NCBI RefSeq assembly: GCF_023101185.1
Contig: NZ_CP078077.1
Location: 1,145,630 to 1,209,629 of the forward strand
Source: Microbacterium galbinum
GTDB taxonomy: Bacteria; Actinomycetota; Actinomycetes; Actinomycetales; Microbacteriaceae
DNA: 64,000 bases
Direction of reading: 5' to 3'
Positions 1 through 8,280 of this stretch are shown piece by piece. Positions within the stretch are counted from its first letter, which is position 1, and every line of letters starts with the position of its first letter. A model generated the notes under the pieces. The model was not told the origin of the DNA. It was given only the letters and a program-made list of their open reading frames with translations, and ran no database searches. A program made the position numbers and the translations under genes.

Positions 1-212
1 AAGACGAGCTCGGCCTTGCCGAAGGTGCCCTCGCGGCGCACGACCAGCAGCGACTGCCAGAACGCGTAGGCGATGGGGGCGACGTAGAACAGCGCGAACA
101 GCACGCCGAACGGCAGGAACAGGAAGGCGATCGCGCCCTTGTGCGGGATGCGGGATCGACGCCGACCCGGCGCCGCGCCGGTCTTCGCCGGCGCCGTGAG
201 CGTGGTGGTCAT
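1..212 (-). CDS. ABC sugar transporter permease, MalF type (5' part, runs off the left edge)
   Basis: Only the first 70 residues are in the window. A short basic cytoplasmic start (about residues 1-24) is followed by a hydrophobic segment (about 27-50) holding the pattern IAFLFLPFGVLFALFY and then FWQSLL, typical of the first transmembrane helix of MalF/UgpA-like permeases of carbohydrate ABC transporters. The ATG overlaps the TGA of the upstream beta-galactosidase in an ATGA arrangement, so the two are almost certainly co-transcribed and translationally coupled. This suggests import of a galactoside that the enzyme cleaves. The rest of the transporter should lie to the left. Substrate is inferred from context only. 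Confidence 0.8.
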   Translation of the reverse strand, partial: MTTTLTAPAKTGAAPGRRRSRIPHKGAIAFLFLPFGVLFALFYVAPIAYAFWQSLLVVRREGTFGKAELV

Positions 213-2227
213 ACATCCTCCTTGATGATGCGGACCGCCCCGGCGGGGACGGTGATGATGCCGGTGGCTGCGGAGCCGGTGAGGAGCTCGGTGCCGGTCG
301 CTGCGACCTCGACGGGGTCTGCGCCGTGGTTGATGACGAAGCGGTAGGCGGCATCCGCTCCGACGCGGCGCACCACGTCGACGTCGGGTCCGGCGCCGGG
401 TGCCGCGGCGATGCCCGCCGCGTCGGCGAGCCGCGCGACGAGCGCGCGGTACGCCTCGGGCGACGGCTGGGTCGCGAGGTACCAGGCCTCGCCTGCGCCC
501 TGCGCCCGGCGCGTGATCGCAGGGTGACCGGCGGAGGGCCCGTCGACGAAGGAGGCGATGGCCTCGGCATCCGTCGTGCGCAGCCGCTCGCTCCAGACGG
601 ATGCCGTCGAGCCGTCGCTCAGCGCGACGCTCTGACCCGGCACGAGCGGCGCGAACTCCTCGGAGCGGATGCCGAGCAGCTGCCGGAACGCGCCGGGGTA
701 GCCGCCCGTGCGCACGCGATCCTCGGCGTCGACGATGCCGCTGTAGAAGGTGACGAGCACGGTCGCTCCGCGCTCGACGGCGCGGGCGATGACGGCCGCC
801 TCCTCGTCGCGCACGAGGTGCAGGGCCGGTACGACGATCAGGCGGTAGTCGTCGAGGTCGCTGCCGGGGCGCACGATGTCGGCGACGATCCCGGCATCCG
901 CCAGGGCGGTGTGCGCGGCGTGCACCTGGTCGAGGTAGCGCACCTCTTCGCTCGGGCGCCCCTCGTTCTCGACGGCCCACCAGTTCTCCCACGAGAACAG
1001 CACCGCGGCGTCGGCGACGACCCGGGTGCCGGCGACCTCGCCGAGGCTCTCGAGCATGCGGCCCAGTTCGACGGTTCCGCGCCACAGGTCGCTGTCGGTT
1101 CCGGCGTGCGGCAGGAGGGCGGAGTGGTACTTCTCGGCACCCTGGGTCGAGGCGCGCCACTGGAAGAAGCAGATGCCGTCGGCGCCGCGGGCGACGTGCG
1201 AGGCGACGTTGCGGGTGAGCTCGCCCGGGGCCTTGGCGAGGTTGACGGGCTGCCAGTTGACGGCGCTGGTCGAGGTCTCCATGAGCAGCCAGGGGTCGCC
1301 TCCGGCGAGGCCGCGGGTGAGGTCGGCGGCGAACGAGAGCTCCTGGCGCGGGTTCGCGATCCGGCGGTCGAGGTAGTGGTCGTTGGCGACGAGGTCCATG
1401 TCGGCGGTCCACGACCAGTAGTCGAGGGCGCGGATGTGGGCGGTGACCATGAAGTTCGTCGTCACGGGGATGTCGCTGTGCGCGCGGATGATCTCGGCCT
1501 CGGCGCGGTACAGCGCGAGCTGCTCGTCGGAGCTGAAGCGCTGGAAGTCGAGCACCTGGCCCGGGTTGCGCAGTGAGAGCACCTGCGCGGGAACCTGCAC
1601 CTCGTCGAACGAGCCGTAGCGCTGGCTCCAGAAGCTGGTGCCCCAGGCGGTGTTCAGCGCGGCGATGTCGTCGGCGTAGCGGTCGCGCAGCCAGGTGCGG
1701 AAGGCGCCGGCGCTGGTCTCGCAGTAGCAGAGGGCGTTGTGGCATCCGAGCTCGTTCGAGACGTGCCAGAGGGTGACGGCGGGGTGCGAACCGTACCGCT
1801 CGACGACGCGGCGCGTGACCTCGGCCGCGTAGGCGCGGAAGACGGGGCTGCTCGGGCAGTAGGCCTGACGGCCGCCCTGGTGGAAGACGGTGCCGTCGAT
1901 GCCCTCGGGCAGGATCTCGGGGTGCGTGGTCGTGAGCCACGGGGGCGGGGAGGCCGTGCCGGTGCCGAGATCGACGCGGATGCCGGCGGCGTGCAGCTGC
2001 GCGATGATCTCGTCGAGGCCGGAGAAGTCCCAGCGGCCCTCGCCCGGGTTGATCGTCGACCATCCGAAGATGTTGATCGCCACGAGTCCGACGCCCGCTT
2101 CGCGCATGAGGCGGATGTCTTCGGGCCAGACGCTGCGGTCCCACTGCTCCGGGTTGTAGTCGCATCCGAAGACGAGACCCTCCCCCTCGGACAGAGAGGA
2201 GATGAGGGTGGGCGCGGCGGCGGGCAT
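209..2227 (-). CDS. GH42 beta-galactosidase
   Basis: Predicted cytoplasmic retaining beta-galactosidase of 672 aa, the usual size for GH42. The N-terminal TIM barrel shows FGCDYNPEQW near the start, the acid/base Glu in WHVSNELGCH, a Cys-rich CHNALCYC stretch that may bind metal, and the likely nucleophile Glu in LLMETSTSAVNW. A trimerisation-type domain and small C-terminal beta domain follow. The start chosen is the ATG of MPAAAPTL, preceded by AAAGGAGCGAAACCG; a longer open frame upstream reads through the operator region and is unlikely to be translated. It overlaps the downstream permease by 4 bp and is divergent from a LacI-type repressor, so galactoside-inducible expression is likely. 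Confidence 0.9.
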   Translation of the reverse strand: MPAAAPTLISSLSEGEGLVFGCDYNPEQWDRSVWPEDIRLMREAGVGLVAINIFGWSTINPGEGRWDFSGLDEIIAQLHAAGIRVDLGTGTASPPPWLTTTHPEILPEGIDGTVFHQGGRQAYCPSSPVFRAYAAEVTRRVVERYGSHPAVTLWHVSNELGCHNALCYCETSAGAFRTWLRDRYADDIAALNTAWGTSFWSQRYGSFDEVQVPAQVLSLRNPGQVLDFQRFSSDEQLALYRAEAEIIRAHSDIPVTTNFMVTAHIRALDYWSWTADMDLVANDHYLDRRIANPRQELSFAADLTRGLAGGDPWLLMETSTSAVNWQPVNLAKAPGELTRNVASHVARGADGICFFQWRASTQGAEKYHSALLPHAGTDSDLWRGTVELGRMLESLGEVAGTRVVADAAVLFSWENWWAVENEGRPSEEVRYLDQVHAAHTALADAGIVADIVRPGSDLDDYRLIVVPALHLVRDEEAAVIARAVERGATVLVTFYSGIVDAEDRVRTGGYPGAFRQLLGIRSEEFAPLVPGQSVALSDGSTASVWSERLRTTDAEAIASFVDGPSAGHPAITRRAQGAGEAWYLATQPSPEAYRALVARLADAAGIAAAPGAGPDVDVVRRVGADAAYRFVINHGADPVEVAATGTELLTGSAATGIITVPAGAVRIIKEDV

Positions 2228-2255
2228 TCGGTTTCGCTCCTTTGCGGAAGAGATG

Positions 2256-2315
2256 TGTGCACGTGCACAGTTCGGTTCACGAGAAGATCGGGATGGTTTT
2301 CTGTGAACGTGCACA
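2256..2315. promoter_or_regulatory. Paired LacI-family operators between beta-galactosidase and its repressor
   Basis: A perfect 14-bp palindrome TGTGCACGTGCACA lies at 2256-2269, and a one-mismatch copy TGTGAACGTGCACA at 2302-2315. Their centres are 46 bp apart. A CpG-centred palindrome of this size is typical of LacI/GalR operators, and both lie between the two divergent start codons. Binding by the adjacent LacI protein is inferred. Confidence 0.7.
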
Positions 2316-2369
2316 CATCGTCACATGTCCGCCGGCTCGACGTCAAGTCCAGTCGCTAGGCTGAGCATC

Positions 2370-3383
2370 ATGAGCTCCTCGACGCGCCGCCGCAGCACCG
2401 TGCACGACGTCGCGCGCGTGGCCGGCGTCTCGCGCGGAACCGTCAGCCGCGTGCTCAACGGCGGCTACGTCTCGGACTCCTCCCGCACCGCGATCGAAGA
2501 GGCCATCCGCGAGGTCGGCTACGTGCCCAACACCGCCGCGCGCAACCTCGTACGTCAGCGCACGCAGGCCATCGCGTTCATCGTGCACGAGCCGCACGCG
2601 CTGTTCCTCGAAGACCCCAACATCGGTGCGATCATGCTCGGCACCAACGAGACGCTCTCCGAGGCCGACTACCAGATGGTGTGCCTCGTGGTCGACTCCG
2701 ACCGCGACACCGAACGCGTCGCCCGGTACCTGAACGGCGGCTTCGTCGACGGCGCGGTGATCGTCTCCGCCCGCGCGCAGGACCCCATCACGAAGGCCGT
2801 CATGCGCCTCGACCTGCCCGTCGCCTACGTCGGGCACCCGCCCGACGTCGATGCGGCCTGGGTCGGCGTCGACAACCACGGAGCCGCCCGCGCGATCACG
2901 TCTCGGCTGCACGAGACCGGACGCCGCCGCATCGGCATGATCGCCGCGGCGTTGGATCGCGACTCGGGTGCCGATCGCCTCGCCGGGTTCACCGAGGCCC
3001 TCGGCGCCGACTTCGACCCCGCACTCGTCGAGCCCGTGCCGCTGTACTCCTACGCCGACGGTGCCGCGGCCATGACCCGCCTGCTCGAGCGCGCACCCGA
3101 CATCGACGGCGTGTTCGCCGCGTCGGATGCCGTCGCCGCCGGCGCGATCTGGGCGCTGCGCGAGGCCGGTCGCCGCGTGCCCGAAGACGTCGGCATCGTC
3201 GGCTTCGACAACAGCACCTGGGCGTTGCGCACCACTCCCCTGCTCTCGACGGTCGACCAGCCCGCCGAGGGACTCGGTGCGGCGGCCGCGGCATCCGTGC
3301 TCGCGCAGCTGCGCGACGACGAACCCGCCGCCCGCACCGGCATCATGCTCGACACCCCCGTCGTCTGGCGCGACTCCGCCTGA
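2370..3383 (+). CDS. LacI family transcriptional regulator
   Basis: A 337-aa sugar-responsive repressor. The N-terminal LacI helix-turn-helix is clear (TVHDVARVAGVSRGTVSRVLNG, roughly residues 8-28, with the hinge-region motif GYVPNTAARNLV), followed by a periplasmic-binding-protein-like effector domain with the family pattern VPEDVGIVGFDNS near the C-terminus. The ATG of MSSSTRR fits the family start; an upstream in-frame ATG would add 15 unrelated residues. The gene is divergent from the GH42 beta-galactosidase and permease, with two palindromic operators between them. It probably represses that operon and itself, released by a galactoside. Confidence 0.9.
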   Translation: MSSSTRRRSTVHDVARVAGVSRGTVSRVLNGGYVSDSSRTAIEEAIREVGYVPNTAARNLVRQRTQAIAFIVHEPHALFLEDPNIGAIMLGTNETLSEADYQMVCLVVDSDRDTERVARYLNGGFVDGAVIVSARAQDPITKAVMRLDLPVAYVGHPPDVDAAWVGVDNHGAARAITSRLHETGRRRIGMIAAALDRDSGADRLAGFTEALGADFDPALVEPVPLYSYADGAAAMTRLLERAPDIDGVFAASDAVAAGAIWALREAGRRVPEDVGIVGFDNSTWALRTTPLLSTVDQPAEGLGAAAAASVLAQLRDDEPAARTGIMLDTPVVWRDSA

Positions 3384-3404
3384 CGGGTGAGGCGTCTCGG
3401 GGCG

Positions 3405-3537
3405 GGACGCTTCGACAGGCTCAGCGACCCAGTGGTGCGGCGCCCGTCCGGGGAGGGACGCTTCGACGAGCTCAGCGACCCAGTGGTGCAACGGCCGTCA
3501 GGAACTGGGTCCCTGAGCCTGTCGAAGGGCCCCACCA
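3405..3537. repeat. Interspersed repeat family A, three copies (two forward, one inverted)
   Basis: Copies of a CTTCGACAGGCTCAG-like unit followed by CGACCCAGTGGTG lie at 3407-3436 and 3459-3488; an inverted copy (GGGTCCCTGAGCCTGTCGAAG) is at 3504-3532. Forward and inverted units can pair into a large hairpin. The cluster sits after the lacI stop and runs into the 3' end of the convergent DNA glycosylase gene, where it supplies the last codons and the stop. Further copies are at 5.8 kb and 40.2 kb. Confidence 0.85.
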
Positions 3538-4229
3538 CGCGACGCCTCCTCGGCGCCGCGGCCCCAGCGGAACGGCGAGACCGTCGGGTCGCCGGCGATC
3601 CAGAAGCGCCAGGGAAAGGCATCCGTCCCGGCGATCCCGGCCACGCCCACCCGCGGGCCCGACGCCACCTCGACCGGTTCGTCGCTCAGCCATAGCTCGG
3701 CGCGCGCTCCGTGCCACTCCGCGCCCGTGACCGCGTCGATGCCGTCGTGGAGCGGATGCTTCAGCCCCACCGCCTGCCCGAACCGCCCGGGCCCGCGCGC
3801 GAGATCCCGCAGCACCCGGGGCGTCAGCGCCGCGTCGATGCCGCGGCGGCTCGCTGCGGCATCCGTTCCTTCGACGACCTGCCCGGCGCGCAGCAGCACA
3901 CCACCGGCGACGCCCTCGGGTCCGCACACGACGTTGACGCACGAGTGGATGCCGTGGCTCAGGTACACGTAGAGATGCCCGGGCTCGCCCCACATCGTGG
4001 CGTTGCGGGCGGTGCGCCCCATGCGGGCGTGGGAGCCGGGATCGGCGAACTCCCCCGTGCCCTGCCCGTGGTAAGCCTCGACCTCGGTGAGGCGCATCCG
4101 CACCTCGACGGCCGGCTCACCGGGCACCGCGACGACCGTGCGCAGCTCGGCGCCCAGCAGTCGCGGGGCGACGTCGACCGGCAGACCGCTCAGCTCGTCG
4201 CGGGTCGCCCGGTGCAGAGCGCCGACCAT
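3498..4229 (-). CDS. mpg: 3-methyladenine DNA glycosylase (AAG/MPG type)
   Basis: A 243-aa base-excision repair glycosylase that removes alkylated purines. Family marks include LTEVEAYHGQG near residue 50, RMGRTARNATMWG, LYVYLSHGIHSCVNVVCG and LARGPGRFGQAVGL. It starts one base after the stop of the upstream membrane protein gene, so it is the last gene of the long zinc operon, an unexpected place for a DNA repair gene. The C-terminal extension EEASRGGALRQAQGPSS is not part of the fold: it is translation of repeat family A, which also provides the stop codon. The enzyme proper appears to end near FRWGRG. Confidence 0.88.
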   Translation of the reverse strand: MVGALHRATRDELSGLPVDVAPRLLGAELRTVVAVPGEPAVEVRMRLTEVEAYHGQGTGEFADPGSHARMGRTARNATMWGEPGHLYVYLSHGIHSCVNVVCGPEGVAGGVLLRAGQVVEGTDAAASRRGIDAALTPRVLRDLARGPGRFGQAVGLKHPLHDGIDAVTGAEWHGARAELWLSDEPVEVASGPRVGVAGIAGTDAFPWRFWIAGDPTVSPFRWGRGAEEASRGGALRQAQGPSS

Positions 4230-4230
4230 G

Positions 4231-5973
4231 TCAGAAGCGCGGGGCCGTCTGGCACCACGAGGCGTCGAAGCCGGTGAGCACCGGCATGGCGTCCCCCGTG
4301 CGCAGGTCGATGAGGTGCGTCTCCAACCTCTTCGGCAACGGGAGCAGCATCTCGTCGTAGGGGTTGTCGGTCATGTTCGGGGCGATCACCACCGCGGCGT
4401 ACTGACCACTGGGCGAGGCGCAGGCCTGCAGGATCGAATCCGTCGAGGGGACCTCGATCAGCGGGCTCGCCGTGCCGTCGTCGTCAACCTTCACGACCGC
4501 CTGGCCGGTCGGGATGCCGAGGTCGTTCCGCTGCACGACGTGCCGGAGCGTGCCGCCGGGGAACGGGGTGATGGTCGAGGCGATGCCGTAGTCGGGGTTC
4601 GATGCGGCGAGCGGCTGCTCCGATCCGTCGGCCAGATTGAGCTCGACGACCGTGCCGTCGAGGCGCTCGACGATCGCGGTGTAGGTGCCGCGGCTGATGC
4701 CCTGGATGTTCGCGGCCAGACCGAGCGACTGCACGCCGGCATCGCTCGAGCGGTCGACGAGCGACAGCGCGCCGTCGAAGTCGATGAACAGCACCGCGGC
4801 GCTGTCGGGTACGAACTGCCACGCGAAGATGCTGGCCTCGGTGTCGCCGACCTCGATGACCTGCGGCTCGGAGTCCTTATCGTTCAGCGACTGGGTGACG
4901 AGCACGCTCGCGCGGCCCTCGGTGTCGCTGAGCTCGCGGTCGGAGTAGCTGTAGCCGACGAGTCCGCCGCGCTCCGACACCTGGATCGATCCGACGTAGC
5001 CCTCGCCGGGCAGGGGCAGCTCGCGCTGGTTGCCGCCGTCGTGGTCCATCACGAGGATGTGCGAGCCGTCGTCCTCCTCGACCGTCACGACCAACTGCGA
5101 CGAGGTCGCGCGGAAGTCGTTGATCTTGTCGGCGGCGAACACCGGCACGCCGTTCTCGCCGGTGAGGTCGGTCTGGAAGATCTTGTCTTCCTTGTCGCTG
5201 CGGTTGAGCAGGAAGATGCTCGAGGGCGGCGTGGCGAACGTCGTCGTCAGGTCGTTCTTCGGCCCGCCCGATGCGCCGGTCGCGTCGGCGACCGTGACGG
5301 TGTACTCCGTCTCGTCGTCGAGCGGCACGGTGAAGCGGATGCCGATGCCCCGGCCCGCGGCATCCACCGTGAACGGCACCGACGGCTCGACCGTCACCTG
5401 CGCGGGGTCGATCGCCGCGAGCGACTGGTTGGCCGTGAGGATGAGCCGACTGCCCGAGGCGTCGATCGCGTGCGCCGGATCGACCTGCACCTCGGTGATG
5501 CGCGGACCCTGCGTGAGGCTCACGACGCCGAGACCGGCGCCCACCAGCACCAGGATGCCGAGCACGGCCGCGAGCGCGATCCCGAACCGGCGCGAGCGCT
5601 TCGGGGTGGCCTCGGATGCTGAACGCCCTCCGTCGGTTCCTGAGCGAGGAGCGGAGCGACGAGACGAAGGACGCTGCGCTCGCTCAGGAACCGGAGCGGA
5701 GCGAGGAGACGAAGGGTCTCCCTCCGACGAGAGACTCGGCTCGAAAGATGCTCGGCGCGCGGGCCCTTCGTCTCGCTCCGCTCGCTCAGGAACCGGAGGT
5801 TCAGGGACCTCCGCAGGCGCCTCGGAACCGGCTCCCTGAGCTGGTCGAAGGGCCCCGCCCCGAGACTCCTCCTCGGCCGCCTCCACCGCCGCGGCGGCCT
5901 CGCGGGCGGCGCGCATCTCGGCGCGCGTGCGCGGGACGGCGGGGCCCTCGGGCCGCTCGTCGTCAGTACTCAT
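4231..5973 (-). CDS. Membrane-anchored Ig-like/beta-propeller protein
   Basis: 580 aa. The first 150 residues are charged, low complexity and cytoplasmic, then one transmembrane helix (FGIALAAVLGILVLVGAG), then a large extracytoplasmic part: a bacterial Ig-like segment with repeated TVEPSVPFTV/TEYTVTVADATG-like strands and a TolB/WD40-like propeller (HILVMDHDGGNQRELPLPGEG; several blade-like repeats). No catalytic residues are recognised. The start overlaps the stop of the TIGR03943 gene by 11 bp and its stop is one base from mpg, so it belongs to the zinc operon. Part of the cytoplasmic tail is made of translated interspersed repeats (see 5635-5856). Function unknown; a sensory or scaffold role in envelope metal handling is only a guess. 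Confidence 0.8.
   Translation of the reverse strand: MSTDDERPEGPAVPRTRAEMRAAREAAAAVEAAEEESRGGALRPAQGAGSEAPAEVPEPPVPERAERDEGPARRASFEPSLSSEGDPSSPRSAPVPERAQRPSSRRSAPRSGTDGGRSASEATPKRSRRFGIALAAVLGILVLVGAGLGVVSLTQGPRITEVQVDPAHAIDASGSRLILTANQSLAAIDPAQVTVEPSVPFTVDAAGRGIGIRFTVPLDDETEYTVTVADATGASGGPKNDLTTTFATPPSSIFLLNRSDKEDKIFQTDLTGENGVPVFAADKINDFRATSSQLVVTVEEDDGSHILVMDHDGGNQRELPLPGEGYVGSIQVSERGGLVGYSYSDRELSDTEGRASVLVTQSLNDKDSEPQVIEVGDTEASIFAWQFVPDSAAVLFIDFDGALSLVDRSSDAGVQSLGLAANIQGISRGTYTAIVERLDGTVVELNLADGSEQPLAASNPDYGIASTITPFPGGTLRHVVQRNDLGIPTGQAVVKVDDDGTASPLIEVPSTDSILQACASPSGQYAAVVIAPNMTDNPYDEMLLPLPKRLETHLIDLRTGDAMPVLTGFDASWCQTAPRF
5635..5856. repeat. Cluster of repeat families A and B inside a coding region
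   Basis: Family B units (core TTCCTGAGCGAGGAGCGGAG with GACGAGACGAAGG, or its reverse complement) occur at 5635-5670, 5678-5716 and 5762-5797, and a family A unit (CTCCCTGAGCTGGTCGAAGG) at 5830-5856. All lie in frame inside the N-terminal cytoplasmic region of the membrane protein gene, encoding segments such as ESRGGALRPAQGAG and EPPVPERAERDEGPARRA. Confidence 0.85.
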
Positions 5974-6790
5974 ACGGGTCTCCCGGCTCGTCGATCGCGA
6001 CGACCTCAGTGGGGACGATGCTCAGCTTGCCGTCGGCATCCGTCTTCACCGTTCCCGTGACCTCGACCCACTGTCCGGTGTCGTACGCGCTCGCGTCGAC
6101 GTCGACCGGCAGCGTCGCCGGCTGCGCGTCGATCACGCAGTGCGTGATGACCATGCGCGTGAGGTTGACCTCGCCGTCCTTCACCGCGTCGGGGGTGACG
6201 AACCCGACCAGCGAGACGGATGCCCCGTCGTAGGCCGCCGTGTTCGTCGCCGTCGCGAAGACGCTGGCCCAGTCCCCCACCCCGAAGGTGGAGGTGTCGG
6301 CGATGCCGAGCGTGACGTCGTCCGAGCCGGCGAAGAGCGCCGTCTGCTCGCCGACGCGCGACATCGCGAGTTCGACCGAGAGCGACGCCGGCGGCAGCAC
6401 GAGGGCTGCCGCGACGACGCCCGTCGCGAGGATGCCACCGGTCACCGCTCCGGCGGCGGCGAGGGCGCGGCGCGGGGTGGGCGCGGCATCCGCGTCGTCG
6501 TGCGCGGTGCCGTGATCGTGACCGTGATCGGCCTCGTCGCCCAGCGGCAGGGTGCACGACCAGATCGCACCCAGCAGGGTCACGACCGCCGCGGCGCACG
6601 CGAACCACACCGACTCGGGGCTGATGTAGAGGGTGAGGCGGCCCGTGAAGCCGAGGCCGAGCGTGACGATCGACACGAAGGTCGCGAGCCCGATGCCCAG
6701 CCACCGCGTGCCGAGGGCGCGCAGGCGGGAGCGCGAGGGGCCGTGCGTGTGCTCAGCGGGCGTGTTCTCAGAGGCCGTGTTCTCAGACAA
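5963..6790 (-). CDS. TIGR03943 (DUF1980) family membrane protein
   Basis: 275 aa. Two N-terminal transmembrane segments (around residues 28-50 and 60-82), a His/Asp-rich loop (DEADHGHDHGTAHDDADA) that could hold metal, a third membrane segment, and a C-terminal extracytoplasmic domain with the family pattern VSLVGFVTPDAV followed by LTRMVITHCVIDAQPATLPV. Proteins of this family usually occur beside a DUF318 permease, as here. The start is TTG, overlapping the permease stop by 8 bp; the 3' end overlaps the next gene by 11 bp. Its place behind zur and znu genes suggests a role in zinc or other metal uptake or trafficking, but the transported species is not known. Confidence 0.83.
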   Translation of the reverse strand: MSENTASENTPAEHTHGPSRSRLRALGTRWLGIGLATFVSIVTLGLGFTGRLTLYISPESVWFACAAAVVTLLGAIWSCTLPLGDEADHGHDHGTAHDDADAAPTPRRALAAAGAVTGGILATGVVAAALVLPPASLSVELAMSRVGEQTALFAGSDDVTLGIADTSTFGVGDWASVFATATNTAAYDGASVSLVGFVTPDAVKDGEVNLTRMVITHCVIDAQPATLPVDVDASAYDTGQWVEVTGTVKTDADGKLSIVPTEVVAIDEPGDPYEY

Positions 6791-7817
6791 GGACGTTCAC
6801 CCCGATCCCGATCGCGAAGGCCGAGGCGACCACGACGCCGACGATGCCGAGCAGCGTGCGCGCCGTGAAGGTCGTGCGCATGAGCGCGAGCATCTTCACG
6901 TCGACGAGCGGTCCGACGAGCAGGAAGGCGACGAGCGCTCCCGACGAGAACGTCGAGGCGAACGACAGCGCGAAGAACGCGTCGACGTTCGAGCAGATTG
7001 CGACCGTCATCGCGAGCGCCATCATGGCGACGATCGACAGCACCGGGTTCGCGCCGATCGCGAGCAGCATGTCGCGCGGGATGAGCACCTGCACGGCTCC
7101 GGCGAGCGCCGAACCGATTACGAGTGCGGGCATCACCGCGCGCAGCTCGATGAGGAACTGCGTCAGGCTGCGCTTCACCGGGGTGCCGTGCTCGTGGGTG
7201 ACGCGGTCGCACGTGTCGATGAAGCGCTGCGTGAGCATCGCGTCGGGCGAGGGGTGGCGGCTGTAGATCCAGCCGATGAGGTTCGCGATCAGGTAGCCGC
7301 CGACGAGACGGGCGACGAGGATGCCGCCGTCCCACCCGAACGCCGCGTGCGTGGTGAGGATCACGATCGGGTTGACGATCGGCGCCGCGATGAGGAAGGT
7401 CATCGCCTCGGCCGGCGCGAGGCCCCGCATCATGAGTCCGCGGGCGAAGGGCACGTTACCGCACTCGCAGACCGGGATCAGCATGCCCAGCAGTGACAGC
7501 ACCGCTCGGCGGGCCCACGCGCGCTTCGGCAGCCAGCGGTGGATGACGTCGGCCGGTAGCCACACCTGCACGACGATCGACAGCAGCACGCCGAGGATCA
7601 CGAACGGCAGGGCCTCGATCAGCACGCTGAGTGCGAGGGTCAGCCCGTCCTGCGCGCGGGTGGGCAGCGACGCCGGGAACAGCTGAGGCAGGAACGCGTC
7701 GACCAGGAACAGCGCCGCGATGATGACGGCGCCCAGGATCACGCCGATCCACGCCGAGCGCGGCGACCGCGTCGAGCCGTGGGCGTGCGCGTGGCGCTGC
7801 GGGGCGAGCAGAGTCAC
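6783..7817 (-). CDS. DUF318/YraQ-like permease (COG0701)
   Basis: 344-aa predicted permease with about eight membrane helices in two similar halves. Typical family motifs are IPVCECGNVPFARGLMMRGLAPAEAMTFLIAAPIVNP-like (Cys-x-Cys-Gly around residue 120) and, in the second half, ICSNVDAFFALSF. The start is GTG, sharing GTGA with the stop of zur, so translation is coupled to the regulator; an upstream ATG would read through zur in another frame. It pairs with the next gene, a TIGR03943 protein. Established context links such pairs to metal-responsive regulons; here the Zur box upstream of the operon makes zinc the natural candidate. Confidence 0.85.
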   Translation of the reverse strand: MTLLAPQRHAHAHGSTRSPRSAWIGVILGAVIIAALFLVDAFLPQLFPASLPTRAQDGLTLALSVLIEALPFVILGVLLSIVVQVWLPADVIHRWLPKRAWARRAVLSLLGMLIPVCECGNVPFARGLMMRGLAPAEAMTFLIAAPIVNPIVILTTHAAFGWDGGILVARLVGGYLIANLIGWIYSRHPSPDAMLTQRFIDTCDRVTHEHGTPVKRSLTQFLIELRAVMPALVIGSALAGAVQVLIPRDMLLAIGANPVLSIVAMMALAMTVAICSNVDAFFALSFASTFSSGALVAFLLVGPLVDVKMLALMRTTFTARTLLGIVGVVVASAFAIGIGVNVLV

Positions 7818-8230
7818 GCGGTCGCGGCCCTCTCGGCGTCGCGCTTGTTGGTGCAGGGGGCGCACAGTCCGAAGATGTCGACGACGTGCGCGGCATCCGT
7901 GAACCCGTGCAGTGCGGCCGTGCGGTGCGCCCACTGCTCGACGTCCTTGGCCTCGATCTCGACCGTGAGTCCGCAGTTGCGGCAGATCAGGTGGTGATGA
8001 TGGCCCTGCGTGGTGCAGGCGCGGTAGAGCGCCTCGCCCTCGGGGCTCTGCAGCGAGTCGGCATCGCCGGAGGCGGCGAGACCCGCGAGCGCGCGGTACA
8101 CGGTGGCCAGGCCGATGCCCGTGTTGTCGTCGCGCAGCGAGGCGTGCAGGTTCTGCGCGCTCACGAAACCGCGCGCGTCGGCGAGTGCTTCGCGCACGCG
8201 TTCGCGCTGCCAGGTGTTCCGCTGAGCCAT
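7814..8230 (-). CDS. zur: Fur family regulator, probably Zur
   Basis: 138-aa Fur-family repressor. The winged-helix part contains SAQNLHASLRDDNTGIGLATVYRALAGLA; the metal-binding part has the His run TQGHHHHLICRNC and a second CAPC, the two CxxC pairs that hold the structural zinc. Assignment to Zur rather than Fur rests on context: it lies between znuB and two metal-related membrane genes in one operon, with a match to the actinobacterial Zur box upstream of znuA. It should repress its own operon when zinc is plentiful. The start is 50 bp after the znuB stop and the TGA overlaps the permease GTG. Confidence 0.88.
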   Translation of the reverse strand: MAQRNTWQRERVREALADARGFVSAQNLHASLRDDNTGIGLATVYRALAGLAASGDADSLQSPEGEALYRACTTQGHHHHLICRNCGLTVEIEAKDVEQWAHRTAALHGFTDAAHVVDIFGLCAPCTNKRDAERAATA

Positions 8231-8280
8231 ACCGACGATTCTAGGCGTCGGGGATCGGCGAGGGCTGGGAGTCGCTCACG

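Noticed and set aside
326..1576. Long plus-strand open frame of 416 codons opposite the beta-galactosidase
   Set aside because: Arg/Gly/Val-rich translation without domains; it mirrors the third-codon GC bias of the real minus-strand gene.
3405..3537. CRISPR-like array from repeated units after lacI
   Set aside because: Units differ in orientation and spacing, are found at other loci, and no cas gene is present.
4087..5622. 511-codon plus-strand frame opposite the propeller protein
   Set aside because: Low-complexity Arg/Asp/Val translation, no ribosome site; antisense shadow.
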